Part shown: piece by piece, positions 50,084-58,647 of the stretch | Position numbering within the stretch: position 1 is the first letter of the stretch | Layout: the number at the start of each line of letters is the position of its first letter | Notes under the pieces: generated by a model | Databases searched by the model: none | The model's input: the letters and a program-made list of their open reading frames with translations, nothing else | What the model was told of the DNA's origin: nothing | Position numbers and translations under genes: made by a program | Origin: Halorubellus sp034808145 | GTDB lineage: Archaea > Halobacteriota > Halobacteria > Halobacteriales > Natrialbaceae | Direction: 5' to 3' | DNA: 64,000 bases | Assembly (NCBI RefSeq): GCF_034808145.1 | Contig: NZ_JAXHGM010000008.1 | Span: forward strand, 1-64,000

Positions 50084-50634
50084 CCGGCGGCCGAGCGTAC
50101 CGCGGTGAACGCTGTATGGGTGGACAGCTGGTGTACACGCCCGATGGCGACGTGCTGGACAAGCACCTCCACGTCCTACGCCGCGCCCCTGGCGGGTTCG
50201 ACTGGGGACCACAGGCTGACGAGGCCCGCATCGATCAACTCGCGATCGCGCTGCTGGCCGATTCAGCGACGAAGAACATCGCGCTCGACCACTACAAGGA
50301 ATTCGCGCGGTACCTGCGTGAACAGCTCGAGGGCGACGAGTGGCGACTCCCGACCAGCGACATTTCGGCCGATACCTGGTCGCGAGACATCGACGTGGCT
50401 GATGAGACGCCCTCACCGGAGGACGTCGACATCACGGCAGTCGATTTCGACGAGATGACCTTCGCGGTCGAGCGAGCGCTCTGCGAGAAACACGACATTA
50501 GCATCCACCAGAGCGTCGACGACCGCCGCGAGGAACTGGAAGACGCCCGCCAGGCAGTCCAATCAGAAACTACCGACTCGGAGGAGTCACAGACCGACAC
50601 CGGCGGGTTCGAGTTCCCCGCAGCTAGCCAGTAG
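50080..50634 (+). CDS. DUF6166-like protein, copy 1
   Basis: The 184-residue protein starts MTGGRAYRGERCMGGQLVYT. It contains GGFDWGPQADEARIDQLAIA and ALDHYKEFARYLREQLEGDE, matching the next gene's GFEWGYAGSGPAQLACGLLL and AREHYIGFRNCVISQLECDG. I recall the family as DUF6166, tentatively. A Ser/Glu-rich tail follows residue 140. It is translationally coupled to the gene before it. Confidence 0.72.
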   Translation: MTGGRAYRGERCMGGQLVYTPDGDVLDKHLHVLRRAPGGFDWGPQADEARIDQLAIALLADSATKNIALDHYKEFARYLREQLEGDEWRLPTSDISADTWSRDIDVADETPSPEDVDITAVDFDEMTFAVERALCEKHDISIHQSVDDRREELEDARQAVQSETTDSEESQTDTGGFEFPAASQ

Positions 50635-50668
50635 GGACGGTGAGGGCGTTTCCGGCTCTGTTTGTAGA

Positions 50669-50691
50669 ACCCCCGAGAGGGGTGCGGGGGT
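50669..50691 (+). repeat. Leader hairpin, copy 10
   Basis: ACCCCC (50669-50674) pairs with GGGGGT (50686-50691) around GAGAGGGGTGC. It is nearly identical to copy 4. Confidence 0.75.
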
Positions 50692-50712
50692 CACCACTCC
50701 CGCAACGTACCG

Positions 50713-51399
50713 ATGAACGGGAACGCCCGACGCACCACGTCGAACGTAGTCCAGACAGAAGCGCTCGCTAACCGTCGCGACGACTCCGTCGAATACGTCG
50801 GCTTTCGCATCGACGGCCAGGCCGTCGTTCTGAATCTCTCCGAACACCAGCGTCTCACCCCGGATCGAAGTCTCGATCTGGTCAACCACAGCCCGACAGG
50901 CTTCGAGTGGGGATACGCTGGAAGCGGGCCCGCACAGCTCGCCTGTGGGCTCCTCCTCGACTACTACAACGACGCCCAGATCGCGAGAGAACACTACATT
51001 GGGTTCCGGAATTGCGTGATCAGCCAGCTCGAGTGTGACGGCCCGGCGGCGTGCTGGCACCTCACCGGCGAAGAAATCGACGCGGCGATGGCGACGATCG
51101 CCGACGACGTCGTCGCCCTTCCCGACGGCGGGGGGCCGTCACCGACACTCCCCGAGAACTGGCGAACGGTCACTCGCCCTGACCGGCGAGTCTTCCAGCG
51201 GGCTGATCGCGACCACTACATCGTGCTTGGGGAGGGAACCGACGGCTGGCTGGCCGTCCTCTGTAATCAGGGCGATCGCGCCTATCCGGCACCCCTGGCG
51301 AGCCGGACGGTTTCGGACGATGCCGATGTCGAGCAGGCCATCCGGGCCCTGGTCGACGAGAGCAACAACCTCATCGAGCCACCGGAGGGGGAGTGCTGA
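50713..51399 (+). CDS. DUF6166-like protein, copy 2
   Basis: The 228-residue protein starts MNGNARRTTSNVVQTEALAN and has YVGFRIDGQAVVLNLSEHQR then GFEWGYAGSGPAQLACGLLL. It is a paralogue of the previous gene with a different C-terminal half (RADRDHYIVLGEGTDGWLAV) that looks like an added beta domain. It opens a four-gene unit with overlapping starts and stops (50713-52731). Confidence 0.75.
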   Translation: MNGNARRTTSNVVQTEALANRRDDSVEYVGFRIDGQAVVLNLSEHQRLTPDRSLDLVNHSPTGFEWGYAGSGPAQLACGLLLDYYNDAQIAREHYIGFRNCVISQLECDGPAACWHLTGEEIDAAMATIADDVVALPDGGGPSPTLPENWRTVTRPDRRVFQRADRDHYIVLGEGTDGWLAVLCNQGDRAYPAPLASRTVSDDADVEQAIRALVDESNNLIEPPEGEC

Positions 51400-51530
51400 T
51401 GGAGACAATTCGGCTGTTACGAGCCACCCACCAGCTGCTCGAACGCGGGGTCGAGGCGCTCGAGAAAATCGGTCGCGAACTGGAGCGGTACAACGACTGG
51501 CAAGAGCAGACTGACGGCACCGACTCGTGA
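51399..51530 (+). CDS. 43-residue helical peptide
   Basis: METIRLLRATHQLLERGVEA continues with LEKIGRELERYNDWQEQTDG. The amphipathic heptads suggest a coiled coil. Its ATG overlaps the upstream stop (TGATG) and its stop overlaps the next GTG start (GTGA), so it is embedded in the operon and is very likely real. Confidence 0.7.
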   Translation: METIRLLRATHQLLERGVEALEKIGRELERYNDWQEQTDGTDS

Positions 51531-52192
51531 CTCAGACACGTTCTCCCGGCCAGCGGCGGAGTACCGGGTTCCAGTACACGCGCACTCCCGAGGGGTGCTC
51601 GTGTCCCATTCATCGCGACGGCCAGCCGGTCACGGCGCCGCTCGGCCTGCGGTTCGCAGAGCGCGTCCATATCGAATCGATCCCACGGCACGTCGCCGGC
51701 GCGATCTACGAAGCCCATCATTCCTATATGGACAGTGTCCCGCGGACGAACCTCGTTCATCACGGGCTCTGTTACCAGGACCAGCTACTGGGTGCGATTA
51801 CGTGGCGCTATCCACTGATTCGCTCGCTGGACTACGACGGCACGCGATACGAGGGTGACGAGATCGTCGAGGCAGCACGGATCTGCATCGGCGTCGACTT
51901 CCCGAATCTCGCCTCCGCCGCCCTCGCCCGGTCGATGGAACGATTCGTGCGTCGGCACGGTCGGCGGCGAGGCGTTCGCCTTCTGCTGACGTTCGTGCGA
52001 GCTGACTTCGACGGCTCGATGATTAAAGCGCTCAGAGACAAGGGCTGGCACTGCGCCGGGAAAACGGAACCCGGACAGGCAGGTAACCGGCCCGACAAGC
52101 AAATCCGAGAGCGGCCGAAGTGGCGGTTCCTCTGTGAAGTTCCTGATGAGTCTGAGCGGGAACAGTCCTCACTCGGACGGTGGGCTCCGTGA
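51527..52192 (+). CDS. GNAT-like protein, possible Mom-type DNA-modification relative
   Basis: The 221-residue protein starts at GTG 51527 (MTQTRSPGQRRSTGFQYTRT). The core HVAGAIYEAHHSYMDSVPRT, GLCYQDQLLGAITWRYPLIR, EGDEIVEAARICIGVDFPNL, ASAALARSMERFVRRHGRRR and LLTFVRADFDGSMIKALRDK has the strand-helix order of a GNAT acyltransferase. Phage Mom proteins (adenine methylcarbamoylation) share this shape and the pattern of a late basic K-W-R-F strand. I infer a Mom-like or GNAT role only at family-shape level. In an antirestriction context a DNA-modifying enzyme would make sense. Confidence 0.55.
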   Translation: MTQTRSPGQRRSTGFQYTRTPEGCSCPIHRDGQPVTAPLGLRFAERVHIESIPRHVAGAIYEAHHSYMDSVPRTNLVHHGLCYQDQLLGAITWRYPLIRSLDYDGTRYEGDEIVEAARICIGVDFPNLASAALARSMERFVRRHGRRRGVRLLLTFVRADFDGSMIKALRDKGWHCAGKTEPGQAGNRPDKQIRERPKWRFLCEVPDESEREQSSLGRWAP

Positions 52193-52731
52193 CTACGAAT
52201 GCTCGTCTCGATGAGTTTGCAGCAGAGGAAGACTCGGACAACCAGCCGGAGCGCGATCCATCTGTAGTCGAGCGACTGTTGGGCCCGATATCACCGGCCC
52301 AGGGGCTGCGACTCATCCCCGGCCAAGGTGACCCGGTGTACCTCCAAAACAGGGGAACTGAACGCTACCTGTTCCGGGATGCCCACGAGCGGTGGTTCAT
52401 CCTCCAGCCCTCGGCCAAGGAGTCGGTCGACGACTTCGTTCGCTGGGTGTATCTCCCCGACGGCAAACCCGCCGAGATTGCCCGGACAGCGATCCGTCAA
52501 CGGACGGTTCGCGGCTACCGGTACGTTCAGCGAAGCGGAGCTCCCGAGCCGGTTGGGACGACGGTGACAGCGATGTACGTCAGTGAGCCCTGGCCCGACG
52601 ATGTCTACGAGTGTGGATCCTGCGGAGCCGAGTTCGAGTCGCCCCATGCTCACGCCCTTCACTGCTGGGAGGACCATCCCTGGGTTCCGAACCCGGAGCA
52701 GGTTCGGCTACGCCGCTCCAGCACCGAGTAA
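52189..52731 (+). CDS. C2H2-finger hypothetical protein
   Basis: The 180-residue protein starts at GTG 52189, overlapping the upstream stop (GTGA). The first 140 residues are alpha/beta (RYLFRDAHERWFILQPSAKE, WVYLPDGKPAEIARTAIRQR), then DVYECGSCGAEFESPHAHAL with HCWEDH makes a classical C2H2-like zinc finger. Such single fingers are common in haloarchaeal plasmid proteins. Function unknown. Confidence 0.72.
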   Translation: MTTNARLDEFAAEEDSDNQPERDPSVVERLLGPISPAQGLRLIPGQGDPVYLQNRGTERYLFRDAHERWFILQPSAKESVDDFVRWVYLPDGKPAEIARTAIRQRTVRGYRYVQRSGAPEPVGTTVTAMYVSEPWPDDVYECGSCGAEFESPHAHALHCWEDHPWVPNPEQVRLRRSSTE

Positions 52732-52764
52732 CGACAGTGCGACAGTTTCCCGACGGTGGTTCGA

Positions 52765-52805
52765 TTAACCAACAGACAGCCGCTTCCTAGGTTAGTGTTG
52801 GTTAA
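52765..52805. repeat. TTAACCAAC/GTTGGTTAA inverted repeat, copy D
   Basis: The arms at 52765-52773 and 52797-52805 match the other copies, with an unrelated 23-base spacer. It is followed 15 bases later by leader hairpin 11. Confidence 0.8.
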
Positions 52806-52820
52806 CGTGGTGTTGTTGTT

Positions 52821-52846
52821 GCGCCCGGCAGAGGGGCGCAGGGCGC
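52821..52846 (+). repeat. Leader hairpin, copy 11
   Basis: GCGCCC pairs with GGGCGC around GGCAGAGGGGCGCA, after TGTTGTTGTT. Confidence 0.7.
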
Positions 52847-52897
52847 GAGACGATGCAGGCAGCCGTCGATGAGCGTTCCTGCGTCGAGGTGACTACG

Positions 52898-54058
52898 ATG
52901 AAAGACCCAGAGTCGAGAACCATCTTCGCAGGCGTCGATGGACGTACCGACACCGAACTACCCGAGTGGTATCGTCAGCGTCACGGCGGCAAAGACACCG
53001 TGAGCTTCGCTGAGGCGATCCGCGACCTCCCGCAGGCCGTCGAGACGACCGTGGCGTACCAGAATCCGTACACCGACGAGTGGGTCGAGACGGAGCGGTT
53101 CAACGCGCTCGTCGAGCCGAGTCGCGCTCGAGAGCAGGCCCGTGAGGAGGACGCCGAAACGGATTCTTTGTTCCATATTCCGACCGACTCGTACTCGATC
53201 ATCAACCCGGTCGACGTCTACGGCCCTCTGGAGGAGGTCCTTCGGGAGGAGACTATCGACCGAACGCCGCTGGGTGACGTGATGTTCGGCGAGATTCGTC
53301 GCTACCGGGGCGGCGGCGAGGTCCATATGGACATCATGTTCGACGGCCTCGAAGTGCGCCTTCCCGGCCGGTCGGACCCGATCACGATGGGCGTCACGTC
53401 GGGCTACGACTTCTTCGGTGAGCACGCCGTCTACGTCGAGGGGTTCGCCCAGGACGGGTACTGTTCAAATACGATGCGTTCGCTCACCGACAAGGAGGTC
53501 ATCAAACACGTCGGCGACGTGCGGAACTTCCGCACCTGGTGGGAGGAGCTTCTCGCACAGGTCGAACTCGTCGCCGACGACCTATTCGAGTTCATCCGGG
53601 ACGCCCAGGACATCGACCTCGACTTCTCGGAGCTCCCGTTCACCGTCACGGAGTTTTACAGTCTTCTGGGCTTCCCGGACTACCTGGCCGAGCGCGCTGC
53701 GAGTGATGCGGAGGCCAACGCGACCTCCCCCGTCGAGATCGATATGTGGACGCTGCATTCCGGCGCCACGTACGCGCTCACCCACTTCTTCCAAGGCAAG
53801 GAGGGTGCGTCGCTGGACGGCTACGTTCGCACGGCCAACGACATCCTGTTCAACCCGGAGGGCACCATCGAGCGCGTCGAACGCGCTTACGAGGAGGAGC
53901 TGGAGACAGACGGCGATGACGGGTCGCAGGCGTCGCTCGCCGGCGAGCGCGCGCTCGCGAGCATCGAGCGCATCAGCGACGATCTGCAAGAGAAGGTCAA
54001 CCAGTTCGAGGAGCGCGAGGACGCGCTTCGTGAGCGGTTCCAAGATGCCATGAGCTGA
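52898..54058 (+). CDS. DUF932-like plasmid protein
   Basis: The 386-residue protein is read from ATG 52898 (MKDPESRTIFAGVDGRTDTE) because GAGGTGA stands five bases before it; an in-frame ATG at 52853 would add 15 residues. SYSIINPVDVYGPLEEVLRE, HMDIMFDGLEVRLPGRSDPI, MGVTSGYDFFGEHAVYVEGF and NTMRSL resemble phage/plasmid DUF932 proteins, which are often found beside ArdC genes and are of unknown function. The C-terminal 50 residues are a coiled coil. It is the last backbone gene before the mercury/nickel/copper island. Confidence 0.75.
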   Translation: MKDPESRTIFAGVDGRTDTELPEWYRQRHGGKDTVSFAEAIRDLPQAVETTVAYQNPYTDEWVETERFNALVEPSRAREQAREEDAETDSLFHIPTDSYSIINPVDVYGPLEEVLREETIDRTPLGDVMFGEIRRYRGGGEVHMDIMFDGLEVRLPGRSDPITMGVTSGYDFFGEHAVYVEGFAQDGYCSNTMRSLTDKEVIKHVGDVRNFRTWWEELLAQVELVADDLFEFIRDAQDIDLDFSELPFTVTEFYSLLGFPDYLAERAASDAEANATSPVEIDMWTLHSGATYALTHFFQGKEGASLDGYVRTANDILFNPEGTIERVERAYEEELETDGDDGSQASLAGERALASIERISDDLQEKVNQFEEREDALRERFQDAMS

Positions 54059-54100
54059 TTGTCGGAGCGGCGTTCACTGATACAATCCTAAAATAGCAGT

Positions 54101-54655
54101 CTACGTTAGAGATTCCGGTTCCTCGTTATATTCGACTACTAATTCGACATCCTCAGGACCGAATTCATCACGTTCCGCTTCAAGCGTATCAAGAGCGTCT
54201 TTAACCGGGAAGAAATCCGGCTTCTCGAGTGCATCTTCTGTCGCCCAGGCGTATCGAATCGTTTGCTCGGAATCAATGAGAAACACGGCACGCTGCGGGA
54301 CGCGCTCGTGGTTCTCCCATTCATCATAACAGATGTCATATGACTCGGCAACCCGCCCGGAACTATCACTAAGTAACGGGAAATTGAGGCCGTATTCCTC
54401 GGCGAATGCTCGATGGGCGTAGACGCTGTCACCAGAAATTGCCCAGACATCGAGAGCGGGCGTTAGCTGAAACCACTCTGCATCGCGAATCGCACACAGT
54501 TCGTTTGTACAAATAGGACTGAAATCAAACGGGTAAAATACCAGCAACGCAGCCCGATCATTGGCTGTTGACTCATCCAAGCAGTACCCGGTTTGTTCTC
54601 CGTCACGGAGACCCGGAAGAGTAAATGACGGTGCAGACGCTCCCTCGTTTATCAT
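54101..54655 (-). CDS. Peroxiredoxin
   Basis: The 184-residue protein starts MINEGASAPSFTLPGLRDGE and has the thioredoxin-fold redoxin domain. YPFDFSPICTNELCAIRDAE holds the peroxidatic Cys (near residue 49) with the preceding Pro/Thr-like environment and a second Cys five residues on. It reduces peroxides using an external thiol system. It borders the mercury reductase module and may defend against the oxidative stress that metals cause. Five residues upstream lies another in-frame ATG (54670). Confidence 0.85.
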   Translation of the reverse strand: MINEGASAPSFTLPGLRDGEQTGYCLDESTANDRAALLVFYPFDFSPICTNELCAIRDAEWFQLTPALDVWAISGDSVYAHRAFAEEYGLNFPLLSDSSGRVAESYDICYDEWENHERVPQRAVFLIDSEQTIRYAWATEDALEKPDFFPVKDALDTLEAERDEFGPEDVELVVEYNEEPESLT

Positions 54656-54756
54656 ACGACATAGTAGCACACGAAGACAGGATAGTCATTGGGTCAGCAC
54701 TCCGATCTGAATTGCTCACCACTTGATGTGGGATGAAATTCACTAAAGTCCGTACG

Positions 54757-55101
54757 TCAGGAGTTCGCCGTCGCCCACTCAAGAAGCGGTTCTAATCTCG
54801 AACGAATCTCATCACCCTCGTCAGTTAGCGCGTATTCGACGCGTGGTGGAATTTCGTTGTACTGCGTCCGTGAGACGAGTCCTGCCTCCTCGAACTCGTC
54901 GAGTCGTTTCGAGATTGTCGAGGTACTCGCCGTCGGGAGGTGCTCCTCAATCTCCGCGAACCGCAGCGAATCGTGTGCGCCGATGATGCTGACGAGTTGC
55001 ATCGCGTATTTCCGGCTCAACGTGTCGATGACACCCGTGAGCGGACAGTAGCACGTCCCCTCGACATCGCACGCGGGCGCCGATGACGTAGTGTCTGCCA
55101 T
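54757..55101 (-). CDS. HxlR-type regulator with Cys-rich N-terminus
   Basis: The 114-residue protein starts MADTTSSAPACDVEGTCYCP. A HxlR winged helix follows: LSRKYAMQLVSIIGAHDSLR, FAEIEEHLPTASTSTISKRL, VSRTQYNEIPPRVEYALTDE. Three Cys within residues 11-19 precede the fold and could hold mercury or sense thiol oxidation. It is divergent from the mercury reductase gene 78 bases away, so the two share a promoter region. It is a good candidate for the mercury regulator in place of MerR. Confidence 0.85.
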   Translation of the reverse strand: MADTTSSAPACDVEGTCYCPLTGVIDTLSRKYAMQLVSIIGAHDSLRFAEIEEHLPTASTSTISKRLDEFEEAGLVSRTQYNEIPPRVEYALTDEGDEIRSRLEPLLEWATANS

Positions 55102-55179
55102 AGCTTCGTGGCCTCCAACCTACTCCATAGCTTCGGACTCTGGAGTACAAGAACTTCCCGTCGTAAAGTATAGGCACAG

Positions 55180-56634
55180 ATGACTCAGACAGCCGACTAC
55201 GATCTCGTGATTCTCGGTGGCGGCGCCGCAGCCTTCGCCGCAATCACCGAAGCGAGTCGACGCGATCTCTCGACAGCGATGGTGAATACCGGCTTGCCCA
55301 TCGGCGGGACGTGCGTGAACGTCGGCTGTGTTCCGAGTAAGCATCTCCTTGCCGTCGCCGAGAGCGGAGCTGCAGCGTCGGAGAACCCCTTCGACGCCGT
55401 TCGATACCCCGAGGAGCCGACCGTCGATTGGGCCGCCGCCCTCAACGACACCGACGAACTCGTCGAGCGGTTCCGGCAGGAGAACTACGTCGACGTCGCC
55501 GAGCACTTCGAGATCGACATCTACGAGGGGTACGGCCAGCTGGTCGACGATACTACCATCGAGGTCGTCGACGGCGCCGACGAGGGCGCACACATTACTG
55601 GGAAGAAGGCCCTCGTCGCGACCGGCAGTTCACCGTGGGCGCCGCCCATCGACGGCCTCTACGACGTCGACTACTACACGAGTGAGACCATCCTCGAGGA
55701 GCGCGACCTTCCCGAGAGTATCCTAATGCTCGGTGGGGGATACATCGCGCTGGAGTGGGGACAGATCCTGCACCGTGTCGGCATCGACGTGACGGTTCTC
55801 CAGCGCTCCGACCGCGTCCTCTCGGACATGGAAGGCCAACTTGGTCGCGAGATGCAGCGTGCATTCGAGGAGGAGGGCATCGAGGTGATCACCGGCAACG
55901 ACTTCCAGCGCGTCCGCACGCTAGCAGCCGACGGCGGCGCCGAAGCGATTCAGTCAGGCGTCGCCGTCGAAACGACCATCGACGGAGACGAGCGAACGGT
56001 CACCGGCGACGCGCTGTTCGTCGCGACCGGCGTCCAGCCGAATAGCGAGGGCATCGGCCTCGAAACGGTTGGGATCGAAACGAACCCCGACGGGACGATT
56101 CGTGTCGACGAGTACTTCCAGACGACGAATCCCGACATCTACGCGGCGGGCGACGTGATCGGCGAGCCCGAACTGGAGACCGTCGCCGCCAAGGAGGGCA
56201 ATCACGCCGTCAAGAACGCGTTCGGCAACGAGGGCGTCAGCATCGACTACGACGCGGTGCCAGCAGTCGTGTTCACCAGCCCGGAAGTCGCCGCAGTCGG
56301 GACGACAGAACGCGAGTATATGGACGAGCACGGCACCTGCTCGTGCCGAACCGTCCAGATGGCGGATGTCCCGCGAGCGAAGGCCGTCGAGAACACGGAT
56401 GGCCTCGTCCAAGTCGTCAAACACCACGAGACTGACGAGATCGTCGGCGTCCACATGGTCGGCCCCCGTGCCGCCGACATAATTATGGAAGCCACGCTTG
56501 CGGTGACGTTCGGCCTCACGGTCGACGACATCATCGACACCGTCCACCCGTTCCCGACGTTCTCCGAGGCGTTCAAACAGGCCTGTCAGGCGTTCCGACG
56601 GGACATATCGACGATGAGCTGCTGTATCGAGTGA
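55180..56634 (+). CDS. merA: Mercury(II) reductase
   Basis: The 484-residue flavoprotein has an FAD-binding GGGAAAFAAITE, the redox-active pair in GTCVNVGCVPSK (Cys45 and Cys50), an NAD(P)-binding GGGYIALEWGQ, and FATGVQPN-type segments. It ends MSCCIE with the vicinal Cys pair (481-482) that delivers Hg2+ to the active site and separates MerA from dihydrolipoamide dehydrogenases. It lacks the N-terminal HMA domain of many MerA. It reduces Hg2+ to volatile Hg0 with NADPH in the cytoplasm. The divergent HxlR gene is its likely regulator. Confidence 0.92.
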   Translation: MTQTADYDLVILGGGAAAFAAITEASRRDLSTAMVNTGLPIGGTCVNVGCVPSKHLLAVAESGAAASENPFDAVRYPEEPTVDWAAALNDTDELVERFRQENYVDVAEHFEIDIYEGYGQLVDDTTIEVVDGADEGAHITGKKALVATGSSPWAPPIDGLYDVDYYTSETILEERDLPESILMLGGGYIALEWGQILHRVGIDVTVLQRSDRVLSDMEGQLGREMQRAFEEEGIEVITGNDFQRVRTLAADGGAEAIQSGVAVETTIDGDERTVTGDALFVATGVQPNSEGIGLETVGIETNPDGTIRVDEYFQTTNPDIYAAGDVIGEPELETVAAKEGNHAVKNAFGNEGVSIDYDAVPAVVFTSPEVAAVGTTEREYMDEHGTCSCRTVQMADVPRAKAVENTDGLVQVVKHHETDEIVGVHMVGPRAADIIMEATLAVTFGLTVDDIIDTVHPFPTFSEAFKQACQAFRRDISTMSCCIE

Positions 56635-56637
56635 ATC

Positions 56638-57045
56638 TCACTCCGGGTCGGCCGGCGCAGTACTGCGGAGGAGCATCGTCTTCACACGACCAACCCCATC
56701 GAAATCACGGAGCCGATACACGAGTTCCCGCACCCGCGCCGCATCGCCATGACAGAAGACGGTCTCTAAACACCACTCGCCCTGGTGGGTATGGCTCATC
56801 GTTTCGATGACGTCCTGAAACTGGTGCTGGGCCGAATGGAGATCGTGAATCACCTCGTGGTGCTGGTAATCGAATGCCAGTACAGCGACGACCTCGCCTG
56901 AAACCTCCTCGAGTTGTGAATGTCCCTCGATGTATTCCTGCATCGCTTCACGAATCGCCCGCGAGCGGGAGTCCAACCCCTCAGCCTGCCATGTCTCGTC
57001 GAACTCCTCGAGAATGTCCTCAGACACGTTCAAGCTCGTGCGCAT
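56638..57045 (-). CDS. nikR: NikR-type nickel-responsive regulator
   Basis: The 135-residue protein starts MRTSLNVSEDILEEFDETWQ, an RHH DNA-binding domain, followed by an ACT-like metal domain with HSQLEEVSGEVVAVLAFDYQ, HHEVIHDLHSAQHQFQDVIE and TMSHTHQGEWCLETVFCHGD. The H-x-H (SHTH) and the Cys of EWCLE match the NikR nickel site. It is divergent from the NicO-type transporter at 57149 and should control it. ATG 57045 fits the family; the ATG at 57114 adds an unrelated basic stretch. Confidence 0.88.
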   Translation of the reverse strand: MRTSLNVSEDILEEFDETWQAEGLDSRSRAIREAMQEYIEGHSQLEEVSGEVVAVLAFDYQHHEVIHDLHSAQHQFQDVIETMSHTHQGEWCLETVFCHGDAARVRELVYRLRDFDGVGRVKTMLLRSTAPADPE

Positions 57046-57148
57046 ACTCCCCAATTGATCCCCTACTGTCTTGACCCCTCGATTATTACGGAATTCACGT
57101 TTCAGTCTTAACAACCGCTATACAGCGCAGGGATAGAGGAATATATGA

Positions 57149-57970
57149 ATGCTCCACGGCGAGGCGTTTCCACTGTTGGTCGGCGCGATTGCGCTCGGAT
57201 TCGTGCACGGCATCGAGCCCGGACACGGATGGCCGGTCGCCGCGAGTTATGCACTCGATCAATCCAATAAGTGGCTCTACGGACTCGCCGCCAGCTCGCT
57301 GATCGGCATCGGCCACCTCATTAGCAGTCTGGCGATGGTCGGCGTGTTCTTCTACGCGAAATCCTACTTTCAGCTGACCCAAGTGAACGAGCCGATCTCG
57401 ATTCTTGGCGGCGTTTCCATCGGCGGTCCAGTCAGCATCGTCGCAGGCGTCTTACTCATCGGACTCGGGATTCGAGAGTACACGCACGGCCATTCTCACC
57501 AGCACGAGGACAGCCACGGACACGACCACGATGAGCATACGGAGGAGCAGTCGAGCCACCACAGTCACGGCACGCCACCCACGCACGAACACTCCCCGGA
57601 TGGGCTCCTTACACGGGTGAAAATTCGGCTTGGAAAAATCGGAGGGCACTCCCACGAGCACGGGACCGATCCGGCTCCTGACGCCGACCGCGGACTCCTC
57701 GGAATCGCCTGGTTCGCATTCGTCCTCGGGTTCGCTCACGAAGAAGAATTCGAGATTATCGGCCTCTGTGCCGGTTCGACGTACTGTCTGGAGCTGATGA
57801 CTGCGTATGCGCTGACGGTCATCGTCGGCATTGTCGGGTTAACGATGCTCCTCATCGCCGGCTATCAGGAGTACGAAGAAACAGTCGAGCGGTATACACC
57901 GTACCTGCCGCTGTTCTCAGCGACCGTCCTCATCGTCATGGGACTCGGCTTCATCGCCGGCGTCTTCTGA
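57149..57970 (+). CDS. NicO/RcnA-type nickel/cobalt transporter
   Basis: The 273-residue membrane protein starts MLHGEAFPLLVGAIALGFVH, with the family motif HGIEPGHGWPVA in the first helix region. A long His-rich loop (HGHSHQHEDSHGHDHDEHTE) lies near residues 110-150, and six or so helices follow with GFAHEEEFEIIGLCAG as the second conserved motif. RcnA-like proteins export Ni2+/Co2+; some relatives import. The divergent NikR-type gene gives nickel control. The last 54 bases overlap the convergent ArsR-type gene. Confidence 0.88.
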   Translation: MLHGEAFPLLVGAIALGFVHGIEPGHGWPVAASYALDQSNKWLYGLAASSLIGIGHLISSLAMVGVFFYAKSYFQLTQVNEPISILGGVSIGGPVSIVAGVLLIGLGIREYTHGHSHQHEDSHGHDHDEHTEEQSSHHSHGTPPTHEHSPDGLLTRVKIRLGKIGGHSHEHGTDPAPDADRGLLGIAWFAFVLGFAHEEEFEIIGLCAGSTYCLELMTAYALTVIVGIVGLTMLLIAGYQEYEETVERYTPYLPLFSATVLIVMGLGFIAGVF

Positions 57971-58516
57971 ATCACGCCGAACACTCTCCAGCGTCCCATT
58001 CTCAGTAAGGTCAATAAGCGCGCGATTTAGCAGTTCACGGAGGACGAACTCCTCGTAATGCTGTGTTGCACAGTACTCGCACGGCTTCATTTCTCGTGCC
58101 ACCGCTTCGATGTCGTCGCCGTGCTCCCCATAGAGCGTCTCAACGAGCCCTGCTAATTCGGCTGCCGCGGTTTCCTGCGCCCCAGCGAGCGTCTGCTCAG
58201 CGTCCTCTGGTAGGTCATACGAAAAAATCCGCGTGTTCGACTTGTAGTACTTCCGCGTCCCCCCACCAGCTTCTTCGAGCCGGGCAATCTCGACCATCCC
58301 CGCATCCTTCAGGACGTTCACGTGGTGGCGCACCGTCGTCTCCGCCTTTTCTTCGCCACGACGATGCAGTTCGTCGTGGATCTCCTCGATCGTCATTTCC
58401 TCGGTTGCGAGCATGTCGAGGATCTTCACCCGGACATCGTTCTCCAGTGCCTTCGCTTTCTCCGGGTCCGTCGTCACGACTTCGCGGATCGGCACGTCAG
58501 ATTCGAGGAGCGCCAT
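57917..58516 (-). CDS. ArsR-type regulator with Cys/His C-terminus
   Basis: The 199-residue protein starts MALLESDVPIREVVTTDPEK. A winged helix covers residues about 20-95 (VRVKILDMLATEEMTIEEIH, AETTVRHHVNVLKDAGMVEI). The C-terminal part has MKPCEYCATQHYEEFVLREL, a CxxC-x3-H site that may bind metal. It is divergent from the P1B-ATPase gene with an inverted repeat in between (58614-58637), so it should repress that gene until metal appears. Its 3' end overlaps the NicO-type gene by 54 bases. Confidence 0.85.
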   Translation of the reverse strand: MALLESDVPIREVVTTDPEKAKALENDVRVKILDMLATEEMTIEEIHDELHRRGEEKAETTVRHHVNVLKDAGMVEIARLEEAGGGTRKYYKSNTRIFSYDLPEDAEQTLAGAQETAAAELAGLVETLYGEHGDDIEAVAREMKPCEYCATQHYEEFVLRELLNRALIDLTENGTLESVRRDSEDAGDEAESHDDEDGR

Positions 58517-58613
58517 TCTTGTGACGACATAGACGGACAACGACAGTAAGAGTAACGCCATTCCAACGACAGTGGTAGTATGATATCGAGACCGCTATAA
58601 CTCTCGTCATAAT

Positions 58614-58637
58614 GGTTATCCGCGTCGCACGATAACC
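58614..58637. promoter_or_regulatory. Inverted repeat, putative ArsR operator
   Basis: GGTTATC (58614-58620) and GATAACC (58631-58637) are perfect inverses around ten bases, ending ten bases before ATG 58648. Placement between divergent regulator and transporter genes fits an operator. Confidence 0.6.
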
Positions 58638-58647
58638 AACAGGTACG

